Shown here one piece after another: positions 51,084-61,753 of a stretch of 64,000 nucleotides of DNA. The stretch comes from CADEDH01 sp050330635 (lineage in GTDB: Bacteria; Actinomycetota; Acidimicrobiia; Acidimicrobiales; SZUA-35). Where the stretch lies: NCBI GenBank assembly GCA_050330635.1, contig JBHJNQ010000010.1, forward strand, positions 1 to 64,000, in the 5' to 3' direction. The notes under the pieces are model-generated. The model saw only the letters and a program-made list of their open reading frames with translations, was not told where the DNA came from and ran no database searches. How positions within the stretch are numbered: the first letter of the stretch is position 1; every line of letters starts with the position of its first letter. Made by a program: the position numbers and the translations under genes.

Positions 51084-52448
51084 ATGACCAATCTACTCCT
51101 CCTGCTCGCCATCGCCGGTGCGGCCGTGCCCTTCGCGTTGGCCGTCGTCCGTAGACCGCCGACTGGGGTCCTGTTCTTGGCCGCGCTGGCTCCCTTCGAC
51201 GGTATTTTGTTCATCATCCCCCACCCCCCGATCGTGGGGGGATGGAAGGAAGCTCTGGTTCTGCTCGTCACGTTCTCGGCGTGGCGACAGCGCCAGACCG
51301 CCTCCCGGTCCACCGCGATGGCATGCCACGGACGAGCGGTGGTGGCGTGGGCCCACCCAATGATTGGGCTGTTGGGTCTGGCCGTACTGTCCGCTGCACT
51401 CCATCCCTCCTCAGCCGCCGTCGTTGGGGTGAAGATCGGGTTCTTCTACCTGTTGGTGCCCCTGGCCCTATGGTGGACCCCGTTGGATGCGAAAGAGCGA
51501 GACCGGCTCGTCACCGTTCTCATGGTGACGGGGGCGGTCGTGGCTGCCATCGGGATCGGACAACAGATCGCTGGGCCCGAGGCTCTGGTCTCCCTCGGCT
51601 ATGAGTACAACTCCAACGTGCGATTCGCCGGCGGTATCTTGCGGTCGTTCTCGACGTTCAACCAACCGTTCGCCTACGGCTTCTTCGTCATGATGGTGCT
51701 GTTGGTGGGCATCCCGGTTGCTCTTGATGACCACCGACGGCTACGCAATGCCTTGTTCCTCGCTTCGGTTCCAATTCTGGCTATCGGCATGGTTACCGCG
51801 GTGGTCCGGGCGTCTGTCCTGGGGTTCGCGATCGGCGCCGCCTGGTTGCTCGTTCACCGCTACCGGGTCCTGATCCACGCTCTCGTCCCGGTCGCAGTCG
51901 CCGCCGTCTTCGTTCCCAGCGGGTTCATCGGTGCCTTCCTCTCGTCGACCAGTCTTCTCGAGCGATCCGGGGGTTGGACCCAGGTCGCCTTCGAACAGAG
52001 GATCGAACCTCTGGGCCAGGGCATCGGCAGTGTCGGTAGCGCGGCGGAACTGATCCAGGATTCACGCCGGAACAGCGAGATACAGTTCCCTACGCCGGTG
52101 GGCTCGGAGCGGTATCAACCGGACAACTACTACATGAAGACCCTAGTAGAACTTGGCCCCATTGGGGCCTGGTTGTTGATCGCCGCCATGGGGAGGGGTT
52201 TCCTCAATGCCAGGAAGGTCTCGTTGCGGCCGGTGCGGGGCGAGGCGGGGTTAGCCGCCGGTATCGCGGCCTCGATCCTGGGGGCAATGGCGGCTGCGCT
52301 TGTCAGTTCCTACTGGGAGATATTTCCGGCCGATCTGTTCTTCTGGATGCTGTTAGGAGTCCTGCCATCGCTGTATCAGGGGTCTTCTTCAACGCCGTTG
52401 CTCTCACCCCGGGAGGTAGTGGCGTTCAGACCTATAGTCGGAACTTGA
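51084..52448 (+). CDS. O-antigen ligase/polymerase-like protein
   Basis: A 454-residue membrane protein with about 11 helices and the O-antigen-ligase arrangement: GGILRSFSTFNQPFAYGFFV in the middle, a long outer loop (RIEPLGQGIGSVGSAAELIQ) and NYYMKTLVELGPIGAWLLIA near the end. It is more likely the Wzy-type polymerase of the second cluster. The ATG at 51084 is followed at once by the first helix. Its last 80 bases overlap the N-terminal coding region of the next gene. Confidence 0.82.
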   Translation: MTNLLLLLAIAGAAVPFALAVVRRPPTGVLFLAALAPFDGILFIIPHPPIVGGWKEALVLLVTFSAWRQRQTASRSTAMACHGRAVVAWAHPMIGLLGLAVLSAALHPSSAAVVGVKIGFFYLLVPLALWWTPLDAKERDRLVTVLMVTGAVVAAIGIGQQIAGPEALVSLGYEYNSNVRFAGGILRSFSTFNQPFAYGFFVMMVLLVGIPVALDDHRRLRNALFLASVPILAIGMVTAVVRASVLGFAIGAAWLLVHRYRVLIHALVPVAVAAVFVPSGFIGAFLSSTSLLERSGGWTQVAFEQRIEPLGQGIGSVGSAAELIQDSRRNSEIQFPTPVGSERYQPDNYYMKTLVELGPIGAWLLIAAMGRGFLNARKVSLRPVRGEAGLAAGIAASILGAMAAALVSSYWEIFPADLFFWMLLGVLPSLYQGSSSTPLLSPREVVAFRPIVGT

Positions 52449-53452
52449 TCTCCGGCGTAGCCAACCTCGGGAACTTCGCAACGGCGGCTCGGATCCAGGC
52501 AAATGCCCGGGGCGAACTGCCGGATTCGGTGACGCCAGCCACTGTCGCGGTCTGCGCCGGAGTCCGGCGGGCAGTAACGTCAATGGTCCCCGTCCCGAAG
52601 AGGCTGACTGCCTCCATCGGCGCAGCGCCGATCGTGCATGGCCTCGACGTCGACCTCCCGTTGATCTCGAGAGGCCCGACAGTGGCGACGGTCCATGATC
52701 TGTCGGTGTTCGACACGCCCTGGGCGTTCTCGGCGTTCCGAGCCCGGGGCGAACAGGCCCTGCTCACCCTCCACATCCGTCGGGCCGACGCCTTGATCGC
52801 AGTAAGCAGGTTCACCGCCGAACGAATCCAGGAACGTTTCGGCCGAACGGCAACCGTCATCCACCAGGCGCCCGATCCGCGGTGCCGGCGGGCATCGGAC
52901 GCTGAGGTGGGGGAGGTGCGAAACCGGTACGGCCTTCCGGAACAGTTCGTCCTCCACATCGGAACGGCCGAACCTCGAAAGAACGTGCCCGGTTTGGCCG
53001 AGGCCTGTCGTCGGGTCGGTGTTCCTCTGGTCCTGGCCGGTGAGGTACGGATCGACCTGCCGGGCAACGCCATCACCTTGGGTTATGTCGATGGCGAGCT
53101 GTTGGCTCCGTTGTGTCGTGCAGCAACGGTAGTGGCCTACCCTTCCCGGTACGAGGGGTTCGGTCTGCCTCCGATCGAGGCTCTGGCGTCGGGCGCCGCC
53201 GTGGTTGCAACTGCCGTCGGGGCCCTACCCGAGGTACTCGGGGGCTACGGTTATCCCCTCGCTCGGCCCGACGACCCTGCGGGCCTGTTGGAGCTATTGG
53301 GAGATGCGGTCGGCGACGAAAGCCTTCGGGAGTCGATGCGGCGCACCGGCACCAGCGCAGTCGGCAACCTGTCGTGGACCGCAACGGCATCGGAGACGAT
53401 CGAGGTGTACCGCCAGCTCGGCCTGGGCGGCCCCGGGTATCAGCAAGGGTGA
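52367..53452 (+). CDS. GT4/GT1-type glycosyltransferase with unusual start
   Basis: The protein has HGLDVDLPLISRGPTVATVH, FVLHIGTAEPRKNVPGLAEA and SRYEGFGLPPIEALASGAAV, a GT-B glycosyltransferase like mannosyltransferases. The first ordinary start in frame, TTG 52445, lies inside the fold: coding clearly begins earlier with GVFFNAVALTPGGSGVQTYS, the conserved N-terminal strand and GGSG loop. AGGAG at 52355-52359 is seven bases before an ATC at 52367 that would begin this sequence, so an AUC start, or a mutated ATG, is likely. Confidence 0.8.
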   Translation: MAVSGVFFNAVALTPGGSGVQTYSRNLISGVANLGNFATAARIQANARGELPDSVTPATVAVCAGVRRAVTSMVPVPKRLTASIGAAPIVHGLDVDLPLISRGPTVATVHDLSVFDTPWAFSAFRARGEQALLTLHIRRADALIAVSRFTAERIQERFGRTATVIHQAPDPRCRRASDAEVGEVRNRYGLPEQFVLHIGTAEPRKNVPGLAEACRRVGVPLVLAGEVRIDLPGNAITLGYVDGELLAPLCRAATVVAYPSRYEGFGLPPIEALASGAAVVATAVGALPEVLGGYGYPLARPDDPAGLLELLGDAVGDESLRESMRRTGTSAVGNLSWTATASETIEVYRQLGLGGPGYQQG

Positions 53453-53467
53453 GGCAACCTTTACTTG

Positions 53468-54568
53468 TCACCAACCTTCACACGCTGACTCGACCAGGTG
53501 CTCGGGACCGGCGTCCTGGAGCTCTCGCACCACGACCGCGGACGCCTTGGGCTGTCCGTCTGCGGTGAACAGCCCGAAGTTGTCCTCGGCGTCATCGATG
53601 TCGCCGCCCGGTCGATCCCGGAGATTGTAGAGGTAGAGAGGGCCGCTCCAAGGAAGCCGGCCAACGCAGCTCAGCGCCTCCCTGACCATGGCCGCCTGAT
53701 CAGCCTCACTGACGGCGTTGTCGGCCGCGCCAGTGGGAGCACCGAACTCGGTGAGCCAAATCGGCACCGGCTGCTCTTCGGCTTCGGCCACCAGACCCTG
53801 GATGGCGGGGAGCTGGCCGAACAGGTTCCAGTTCTTGGATCGATCGGACGGGCGGGCGGGATAGCTGTAGGGGTGAATGGCGACGCCGTCCAGCTGGCCC
53901 GGCTCCAACTCGTCGAACATGCGTCGCAGGAAGGTCAGGGGCGACAGGTCCCCGTCCCGATCTCGGGCCGGCGCCAGTCCACCTGTTATCACGACGGCGT
54001 CGGGGTCGACTGAGCGGATGGCGTCGGCCGTGGCCCGGAACAGCCGGGCGTACCAGGCCGGATCGGCACCCGTTTCCCAGAAACGCTCGATGTTCGGTTC
54101 GTTCCAGACCTCCCAGCTGCTCAGACCGGCGCCTTGGTAGCGCTCGGAAGCCTCGGCGGCGAAGCGGGCGAACGCCTCGACGTCCTGCGGTGGGTGTTTG
54201 TCGGTTGCCCCTCCCGGACGGGCCCAGGCCGGCGTGTAAGCCAGTAGTCCGTGGACGGCAATGCCTCGGTCTGCCGCCGCTTCCACGACTGTGTCCGTCC
54301 GTTCCCAATCGAAACGGCCCGGTGTCCGTTCGATGCGGGACCAGTCGAAGTCGAGCCGCAGTGAGGTAACTCCGAGTTCGGCCATGAGTTGGAGGTCCCC
54401 TTCCAGGACAGCCGGCTCCAGGTCCAGAATCGACGCCCCGGGTGAAAGTCCGAGCTCAACCGATCCGGCTGGGGCCAGGGTTGGGGAACCGGAACCACCA
54501 GACAGGTTCACCACAACCAGTACCGTCGCCGCCACCACGACAGCGACAATGACCGATCGCTGGTTCAC
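53468..54568 (-). CDS. Membrane-anchored clan-A glycoside hydrolase
   Basis: A 366-residue protein with an N-terminal membrane anchor (SVIVAVVVAATVLVVVNLSG) and a TIM-barrel glycosidase. SSWEVWNEPN provides the acid/base Glu157 and PIWLTEFGAP the nucleophile Glu274. The pattern is that of GH5/GH39-type enzymes. In this setting it probably trims or remodels the exported polysaccharide outside the cell. It converges on the glycosyltransferase at 52-53 kb. Confidence 0.82.
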   Translation of the reverse strand: MNQRSVIVAVVVAATVLVVVNLSGGSGSPTLAPAGSVELGLSPGASILDLEPAVLEGDLQLMAELGVTSLRLDFDWSRIERTPGRFDWERTDTVVEAAADRGIAVHGLLAYTPAWARPGGATDKHPPQDVEAFARFAAEASERYQGAGLSSWEVWNEPNIERFWETGADPAWYARLFRATADAIRSVDPDAVVITGGLAPARDRDGDLSPLTFLRRMFDELEPGQLDGVAIHPYSYPARPSDRSKNWNLFGQLPAIQGLVAEAEEQPVPIWLTEFGAPTGAADNAVSEADQAAMVREALSCVGRLPWSGPLYLYNLRDRPGGDIDDAEDNFGLFTADGQPKASAVVVRELQDAGPEHLVESACEGW

Positions 54569-54658
54569 GGAGCCGCGATCCGCGACCGCCGGTTGTGGCG
54601 AGCACGGCGCCTGGCCCGCCGAGCCCGGCCACGATCGGCCGGCCGGGACTGAGCGGGT

Positions 54659-55897
54659 TCAGATACCATCGGACGGGCCAGAGGAGGCTCGCCGGCTCGA
54701 GCATGGCTGGGACCGCCAACTACCGATGAGGGAAAGCTCAGCGGTCCGTCCCTCCCCGGACTCATGGCCGGCGGCCGATCCCGCCACCTTCTCGACGATT
54801 CGTCTCATCGCGTCCTGGAATCGTTGCTCGCCGAAGCTCTCGGCGTGGGCCCGGATCGTCTCCGCCTCGAAGTGCGACGGTCGCAACGCGGCCATGGCGT
54901 CGGCGAACCGGTCGACCAGGGTGGCATCATTTTGGCTCGACGGCACCAGCACGCCGGTCTGCCCCGGCCATACGGTGTCCCGCAGGCCGCCCTCGTCGAG
55001 GCCGATGACGGGAGCACCGCAGGCCTGGGCTTCCACCGGTACGAGGCCGAAGTCCTCGACGCCGGTGAACACCAGCGCTCGACAACGACGGTACAGGTCT
55101 TCGAGCTGCTCATCGCTCACCGTTCCGAGGAAGGAAACCTTCGGTCCGGCGATCGCCTCGCACCGAGCCCGAGCCCGGCCATCGCCTGCGACCACGAGCC
55201 GAACCCCTGCCCTGACGGCGGCCCGGATGGCGATGTCAGGTCGCTTGTAGGGCACGAGGCGACCGGCGAGGAGAAAGAAGGGTTCCCTGGCGGTCGCCGG
55301 ATCCGGACGGAAACGATCGATGGCGACCGGCGGATGGACCACGAGGCTGTCACGGCCCCACCAGCACTTGATGCGGTTGGCAACGGCCGATGAGTTGGCG
55401 ATGAGCACTTCCGGGCGTTGGGCCGCTCGGCGATCCCGTTTCCGCTGGGTAGCGGCGAAGGCGGTGAGCAGCGCCCGGTGCGCCGCACTCGACCCGTCCA
55501 TGGCCCGCAGGTTGGGCTCCCAGAGCCACCGGGCCGGGGTGTGCACATAACTCACCATGGGAACCCCGGCGGCGATCCGCACCCGATTGGCGAACGCGTG
55601 GTGGCTGACCACCACGACGTCGCTTTCCGGAAGATGCGCTCGGGCCATCGCCATGGGCAGCATCGGCAGTAGGTGGGCGTAGCGGCCGCTCCCTCGGTAC
55701 AGCCCCTGTAGCCGGGAGGACTGCTGTGAAGGGAGCGTCGTCAGAGCCTCGGAAGGCACCGAGCGATCGATGAGTGGCGAAAAGAGATGCGCATTCGGCC
55801 AGATGACGGCCATCGAGTCCACGACCTTTTCCGAGCCCCCCAACTCGGTGAAACGCTCGTGTACGAGCGACACTCGGAGCGCCGATTCGCCGGTCAT
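54659..55897 (-). CDS. GT4 family glycosyltransferase (mannosyltransferase-like)
   Basis: A 412-residue GT-B enzyme: LRVSLVHERFTELGGSEKVV at the N-terminus, VSYVHTPARWLWEP, ANSSAVANRI, FFLLAGRLVPYKRPDIAIRA and VEDFGLVPVEAQACGAPVIG. The same pattern occurs in WbaZ-type mannosyltransferases. It overlaps the upstream gene by four bases. The last about 30 residues are unrelated to the family. Confidence 0.87.
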   Translation of the reverse strand: MTGESALRVSLVHERFTELGGSEKVVDSMAVIWPNAHLFSPLIDRSVPSEALTTLPSQQSSRLQGLYRGSGRYAHLLPMLPMAMARAHLPESDVVVVSHHAFANRVRIAAGVPMVSYVHTPARWLWEPNLRAMDGSSAAHRALLTAFAATQRKRDRRAAQRPEVLIANSSAVANRIKCWWGRDSLVVHPPVAIDRFRPDPATAREPFFLLAGRLVPYKRPDIAIRAAVRAGVRLVVAGDGRARARCEAIAGPKVSFLGTVSDEQLEDLYRRCRALVFTGVEDFGLVPVEAQACGAPVIGLDEGGLRDTVWPGQTGVLVPSSQNDATLVDRFADAMAALRPSHFEAETIRAHAESFGEQRFQDAMRRIVEKVAGSAAGHESGEGRTAELSLIGSWRSQPCSSRRASSGPSDGI

Positions 55898-57219
55898 GCG
55901 ATGTCCTGAATTGGCTCGGAACGGACCGTCGGCTGGAGCCTTCGAGATCCCGGGGACGGAGCCGGCACCCTCGCTGTCTCCGAATAGAGCAGAATCGCCG
56001 CTAGCCGGCCACCGAGCGATCCGATTTGAGCCGCAACGGAGCGGATGGTGGCCGCCTTGACTACCAACGGGTCAACCGCCAGCACTACTGCATCACCGAA
56101 TCGACTGGCGACCACTAGAGCATCGAACAGCGAGGAACGGGCCGTCACGCTGAGCACCGTATGGTCGCTGGCGCTGGCGTTTATCAGCCGATGAATGGCG
56201 ACGACCCGAGCCGGTCCCAACAGTTCGGACTGGAAAGCCCCGGCACTCACTACGGCAACGGGATTGGCAGCGCTGGCCCTCTTCGCCACCTGCCGCAGGG
56301 AACCTTGCCCGCTGAGCACTTCGGCGAGACCGGGCGCGCGGGGATGTCCGAAGACCTCGTGAAGCGCAGGATCGAACAGATCCATGTCGACCAGCAGCAC
56401 TTGTTCTTTAACCATTGCCGCGGTGGACGCAACGATCGCGGCCGGATCGGCGGTGGCATGGCCGCCGACCTGCAGGACGGTGATCACCTCCCGGTCTGCC
56501 AGATGGGAGGCGAAGAACGGCAGCGGAGAGCCGCTGGTCGAACCCTCGAGCCTGAGGTCCAAGGCGGGTACGCCGATCATGCGTTGAACCTCGGCAGTGG
56601 TATCGACTGGAGAGAGCCAACCCTGGAGCTTGCGGACGACGACCACCGATTCACCGGCGATCAGCAACGTCACCATCGCGGCCAGAACACCAATCCCAAC
56701 GGGCCGAGGCGATCGCGGCTCGTCCGCATCGGATGCGTCGACGATGACCTCCGCCGTCACGCCCTGTTCATCGGTGGTCCCCACCATGGCGAGACGGTCT
56801 GCCATGGCCTGCGCCAGCCGGGTGGCATCGCCGGGCACCGGGCCGGTGGCATTCACCTCGAGAAATCCGGGGGTGTCCCGAACGCCGACATCGATCCTGT
56901 CACCGATGTCCTCGACGGAACCCTCGATGCCGGCGGACCTCCCCGCCGCACCGATCACCGAGGGCACCGAGGCCAGTTCCGCCAACGACTTGGTCCGGAA
57001 CTCCGTGGTCTTTCCGTCGTCGATGATTCGATCGGGGAGTTTCACCTGGAGCACCGCTGTCGACTGATAGACCTCAGGCGAATTCAGCCGGACCAGGAAG
57101 ACTCCCAGCCCGACGAGCAGCGTGATCGAAGCCAGCACCTTCCACCGGAGAGCCATTTCGCGGAGGTGCTGCCCGAACTCGGAGGTGCTCGACGGCAGCA
57201 TCGCATCAGAGAGGGTCAC
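55894..57219 (-). CDS. Wzz-domain protein with degenerate BY-kinase-like domain
   Basis: A 441-residue chain-length regulator. Two membrane helices flank the Wzz domain (WKVLASITLLVGLGVFLVRL near the N-terminus and VGIGVLAAMVTLLIAGESVV). The C-terminal half resembles the CpsD/BY-kinase ATPase: VLLVDMDLFDPALHEVFGHP is the Walker A'-like strand and GLAEVLSG follows. But the P-loop (GKT/S) expected before it is absent: the sequence reads VLQVGGHATADPAAIVAS. It probably does not bind ATP normally. The GTG at 57219 overlaps the glycosylphosphotransferase stop. Confidence 0.8.
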   Translation of the reverse strand: MTLSDAMLPSSTSEFGQHLREMALRWKVLASITLLVGLGVFLVRLNSPEVYQSTAVLQVKLPDRIIDDGKTTEFRTKSLAELASVPSVIGAAGRSAGIEGSVEDIGDRIDVGVRDTPGFLEVNATGPVPGDATRLAQAMADRLAMVGTTDEQGVTAEVIVDASDADEPRSPRPVGIGVLAAMVTLLIAGESVVVVRKLQGWLSPVDTTAEVQRMIGVPALDLRLEGSTSGSPLPFFASHLADREVITVLQVGGHATADPAAIVASTAAMVKEQVLLVDMDLFDPALHEVFGHPRAPGLAEVLSGQGSLRQVAKRASAANPVAVVSAGAFQSELLGPARVVAIHRLINASASDHTVLSVTARSSLFDALVVASRFGDAVVLAVDPLVVKAATIRSVAAQIGSLGGRLAAILLYSETARVPAPSPGSRRLQPTVRSEPIQDIA

Positions 57220-58835
57220 CGGCCGCTGCGCTTCATGATCGATCCCACAGTGCGCACCATGACCTTGATGTCTTCCCCGAGGGACCATGTCTCGACATAG
57301 ATGTTGTCGTAGTCGGCCCGCTCGGAGATAGAGGTATCGCCGCGCAAGCCATTGACCTGGGCCAGCCCGGTCAGGCCGCTCCGGACCCGGTGCCGCGAGT
57401 TGTAGTGCGTGTAGGTCTCGTTGAAGGTCCCCACGAAGTGGGGACGCTCAGGGCGGGGCCCGACGAAGCTCATGTCGCCCCGCAGGATGTTCCAGAGCTG
57501 GGGCAGTTCATCGAGCGATGTCTCCCGGAGCAGTCGGCCGATCAGGGTCGGGCGACGGCTGGTCTCGGCCGCCCAGGCGGTGTCGGTCTCGTCTGGGGGC
57601 GCATCGGGGAGCGACCGGAACTTGAGCATCGAGAACTGGTGACCACCGATACCGACCCGGCGCTGCCTGAACAGGATCGGACGGCCAACCGCTATGGCGA
57701 CCACGGCTGCCAGCACCAGCAGAACCGGAGCCAGAACGAGCAAGGCCAATGCCGCCAGAAGGCGGTCGAAGACCAATTTGGCTTTCCACGCAAACGACCG
57801 ATGAGCCGCCCGTCGGAGGCGGACGAGTGGGATCGATCTGACCCGTTCGATCTCCCTTCCGGCTGCGCTGTTGACCGGATGGAGTCGGGGCACGAAGTAG
57901 AACTCGACCATGTCTCGATGGCGGGACTGGATCAGCTCGATCAGCTCCGATTCCGGTAGGTCGACCGGAGCGATCACGACGGTCGAAACGTGGGTTCTCT
58001 CGATCGACTCATCGAGCGAGCCCTTGTGGATCGGTAGCGGCGGACGCCACGCACCGGTTGGGGACGGGTCGTGGAAGGCGACCGGTCTCAGGCCGTACTC
58101 CGGGTGGGCGAGGAGATCACCGGCTAACCTCGACCCGACCGTCCCGGCCCCCACGATGAGCGTCCGATGGTTGACCCACGCCCGCCGGCGGGCCAATCGG
58201 ACGACGGCGTACATGGCGGCCCGACTGGCGACGAGAGCCACCACGGCGGCGAGAATGGACTGCCACCAGACCCGGCCGAGGTCGTCGCCGAGGGCGCTGA
58301 TGGTTCCGGTTCCGTTGCCGCTCAGCGAGTAGGTGACCGAAGCGGCGATGAGGAGCCGACCGATCAATGCCACCATGTCGTCCAGGATCGACGGGTCGAG
58401 GCGGGACCGGTACAAGCCGGCCACCGCAGCCAGGAAGACGAAGCCCGTCGCGGTGGCCGCCGCCGGTACGAGGCTCAGCTCGAACGAGCGGATCGTGGCA
58501 ATGATCGCCAACGTGTCGGTTGTCATCACCCACGGCTTGGTGCCATACCGCGAGCTGGCGAGAACAACCTTCGACCACACCGAGTTCGAGGGCGGTGGAT
58601 CGTAGCGCAGCGTGTCGTCGGTCAGCCCACCGTGGCCGTTCGGCGTCTGCGATATCAGCTTGGCCGGGCCAGTCCGGCGCGACTCAGCGACCGTTTTCGG
58701 GGCACCCTGCGGCCGCATGACCGGTTGCGGCTCGGTTGATCGCAGTTGAGGGGGTTGGAGGGTCGGCCCTGACCCAGCACCTCCCATGCCCTTCGTGGCG
58801 TCATTCCGAACGCCACCGCCACCAACACCCGCCAT
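57216..58835 (-). CDS. Polyprenyl glycosylphosphotransferase (priming enzyme)
   Basis: About 539 residues. Four N-terminal helices, then a CoA/NAD-binding-like domain (NHRTLIVGAGTVGSRLAGDL). The C-terminal bacterial sugar transferase contains a membrane helix (FDRLLAALALLVLAPVLLVL), GHQFSMLKFRSL, ETSLDELPQLWNILRGDMSF and VGPRPERP. It transfers a sugar phosphate to undecaprenyl phosphate, the first step of repeat-unit synthesis. The ATG at 58835 has AAGGGA upstream; starts at 58904 and 58787 are possible and change only a disordered N-terminus. First gene of the operon. Confidence 0.88.
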   Translation of the reverse strand: MAGVGGGGVRNDATKGMGGAGSGPTLQPPQLRSTEPQPVMRPQGAPKTVAESRRTGPAKLISQTPNGHGGLTDDTLRYDPPPSNSVWSKVVLASSRYGTKPWVMTTDTLAIIATIRSFELSLVPAAATATGFVFLAAVAGLYRSRLDPSILDDMVALIGRLLIAASVTYSLSGNGTGTISALGDDLGRVWWQSILAAVVALVASRAAMYAVVRLARRRAWVNHRTLIVGAGTVGSRLAGDLLAHPEYGLRPVAFHDPSPTGAWRPPLPIHKGSLDESIERTHVSTVVIAPVDLPESELIELIQSRHRDMVEFYFVPRLHPVNSAAGREIERVRSIPLVRLRRAAHRSFAWKAKLVFDRLLAALALLVLAPVLLVLAAVVAIAVGRPILFRQRRVGIGGHQFSMLKFRSLPDAPPDETDTAWAAETSRRPTLIGRLLRETSLDELPQLWNILRGDMSFVGPRPERPHFVGTFNETYTHYNSRHRVRSGLTGLAQVNGLRGDTSISERADYDNIYVETWSLGEDIKVMVRTVGSIMKRSGR

Positions 58836-58870
58836 ACATATCCCTTGGACTGTCAACGCCGCCGAAACAC

Positions 58871-58900
58871 GAGTTCCGAGCGACTGCACGTACGGAACTC
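58871..58900. promoter_or_regulatory. Inverted repeat upstream of the priming enzyme
   Basis: GAGTTCCG and CGGAACTC pair perfectly across 14 bases, about 36 bases before the ATG. It may be an operator or a leader hairpin. On the minus strand TTGACA at about 58850 would fit a -35 box. Confidence 0.4.
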
Positions 58901-59087
58901 CCAAGGAAGAGAGACGCCATCGGGCTGCCGATTGTTCGCTGGGTAGATCTACTCCTCACCATGGGTGACCGGGCCCGTTTGGCCGTCGAGGCCTCGATGG
59001 CCCTCGACGATGTCACCCGCGAGCACTCCAAGTGCCGGGAGGCCGGAGGTGCCAGAGGCTGACTGGTTGGTGTAGCATGTCCATGTG

Positions 59088-60083
<996 letters not shown>

Positions 60084-60146
60084 CGCTGGTCAGCGCGCGC
60101 CCGACGCTCTCGGGCCTCTCGAGCAGATCGCAGTCGATGCGGAGGC

Positions 60147-61601
60147 ATGCTGAGATACTCTCGGCGGGTGGCGGGGATCCGGGCGGGCATGTTGTCGCCT
60201 TCATGCCGTGGCGAGGTGTTCGTCCTCCTGCTCGGCTGGGGCGTCCTGCTGCACAAGGTGGCCAAGGCCGACTTCCTGACCTCCTGGTTCTCCGCCCTCG
60301 CCACCATCGCCGCGTTCGCGATGATCGTGCGGCCGTCGCGGCCCGAGCCGGTCGGCGCCCTGTTCGTCGGCATCATCGGTCAGGTTCTCATGGGCTTCGA
60401 CCTGTTCGGGAACCATTGGCCCTTCCTCGGCCTCCTCGGCTTCGGATGGTTCGCAGCATGGGCGTCGTCGGGTGCAGGTCTGGGCGCGTCGGCCGGCACC
60501 GTCTGTGAACGCTTCTTCCCCTTGGCACGCTTGGCGTGGATGGCGATGTGGGTCGTCGTCGCCGTGCACAAGTTCAACCGAGGCTTCTTCGACGCTCCAC
60601 AGAGTTGTGCCATTCAGCTCTATGAGCAGAGTCGCTCGCTGCTGCGGTTCCTTCCCGACCTCGCCGAGCTCACCCCGTCGGCACTTCCCCCTGTGGTGGC
60701 GTTGGCCGAGGCGGCGATTGCCGTTGGCCTGATCGTCCCTCGGCTGCGGCCGGTTGCCGTTCTCCTCGGGCTCGGCTTCCACCTGCTCTCGGGCGCAGCC
60801 GTGCCGAGCTTCGGCGGTCTGGCCATGGCCTTCTACGTGCCGTTCCTGGGATCCGAGGTTGTCAACGCCTCACTCTCCGCACTGCGCAGCATGGAGCGTC
60901 GCCTACCGCTCCTGAGAGCGGCACCGCTCATCGCTGTGGGCGGCATGGGTGTCATCGCAATCGCCAACGGCTACGCAAACCTCACGGACCGCCCGCCGTT
61001 CAACGAGGTTCGCTCGGCCGGCGCGGCGGTCGTCCTGACCGGCACCGGACTGATCATCTGCTACGGCCTGGGCCTGTGGCTGGCACGGGGCCCGGGTCAG
61101 CCGGTGACGATCGGCCGGCCGGGGCCGGTGGGACTGGCGATAGTAGCGCTCGTTGGGCTGATCGGCATCGCGCCATACCTCGGCCTTCGTACGGAGAACT
61201 CGCTCTCGATGTTCAGCAACCTGCGCACCGAAGAAGGCGTCTGGAACCATCTTCTGGTGCCCGAGGCAGTGCAGCTGTTCCATCACCAGGGCCCCCTGAT
61301 ACGGGTGCGCGAGACCGAGGTGGAAAACATCGAACGGGTGAGCCGCCGGCTGGAGCTTCCGTTGTCGAAGGTCCGCTTCGTCGAGGCCGACCTCGCCCGG
61401 CGTATCACCCTGCACTGCGGGGCTCGCACCGATCCCGCCGAGGCAGCGGGCGGAGTCTCGATGACCGTCATGCGCAACGGCGAATGGGAGGTTGTCGACG
61501 ACGTGTGCACCGACGATTCCCTGACCACTCCCAGCGGGGTGATGTGGGAGCGAATCATGCTTTTTCGGGCGGTGCCGGACGTGAACCGATGCCAGCACTG
61601 A
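60147..61601 (+). CDS. HTTM-like multi-pass membrane protein
   Basis: A 484-residue protein with about ten helices. The MWVVVAVHKFNRGFF region followed by DAPQSCA, and the later GYANLTDRPPFNE, LGLRTENSLSMFSNLRTEEG and WNHLLVP, resemble HTTM (vitamin K-dependent gamma-carboxylase-like) proteins, membrane enzymes or transporters of mostly unknown role. A cytoplasmic or outer domain of about 90 residues ends it. It may modify or move a lipid or peptide made by the locus; the next gene is an asparagine-synthase-like enzyme. Confidence 0.6.
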   Translation: MLRYSRRVAGIRAGMLSPSCRGEVFVLLLGWGVLLHKVAKADFLTSWFSALATIAAFAMIVRPSRPEPVGALFVGIIGQVLMGFDLFGNHWPFLGLLGFGWFAAWASSGAGLGASAGTVCERFFPLARLAWMAMWVVVAVHKFNRGFFDAPQSCAIQLYEQSRSLLRFLPDLAELTPSALPPVVALAEAAIAVGLIVPRLRPVAVLLGLGFHLLSGAAVPSFGGLAMAFYVPFLGSEVVNASLSALRSMERRLPLLRAAPLIAVGGMGVIAIANGYANLTDRPPFNEVRSAGAAVVLTGTGLIICYGLGLWLARGPGQPVTIGRPGPVGLAIVALVGLIGIAPYLGLRTENSLSMFSNLRTEEGVWNHLLVPEAVQLFHHQGPLIRVRETEVENIERVSRRLELPLSKVRFVEADLARRITLHCGARTDPAEAAGGVSMTVMRNGEWEVVDDVCTDDSLTTPSGVMWERIMLFRAVPDVNRCQH

Positions 61602-61753
61602 GCACCGATACCTACGCCGTCCTCGAGGCGCAGACCGTGGAGCTGCCGGTGGTGCTTGCGGGCGCCGAGGGACTCGGGGAGAACGTGGCCGACGGGGCCA
61701 CTGGCCTGGTGGTGACGAAACGGTACGCAGACATCTCGGTTGCGGCTCGATGA
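61589..61753 (+). pseudogene. Glycosyltransferase C-terminal remnant
   Basis: Fifty-four codons reading TYAVLEAQTVELPVVLAGAE then GLGENVADGATGLVV, matching the donor site of GT4 enzymes such as that at 45645 (SVLEAQAMALPVVCTDAEGL). The rest is absent. It overlaps the stop of the HTTM gene and the start of the next, so it is now wedged into the operon and may serve only for coupling. Confidence 0.65.
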
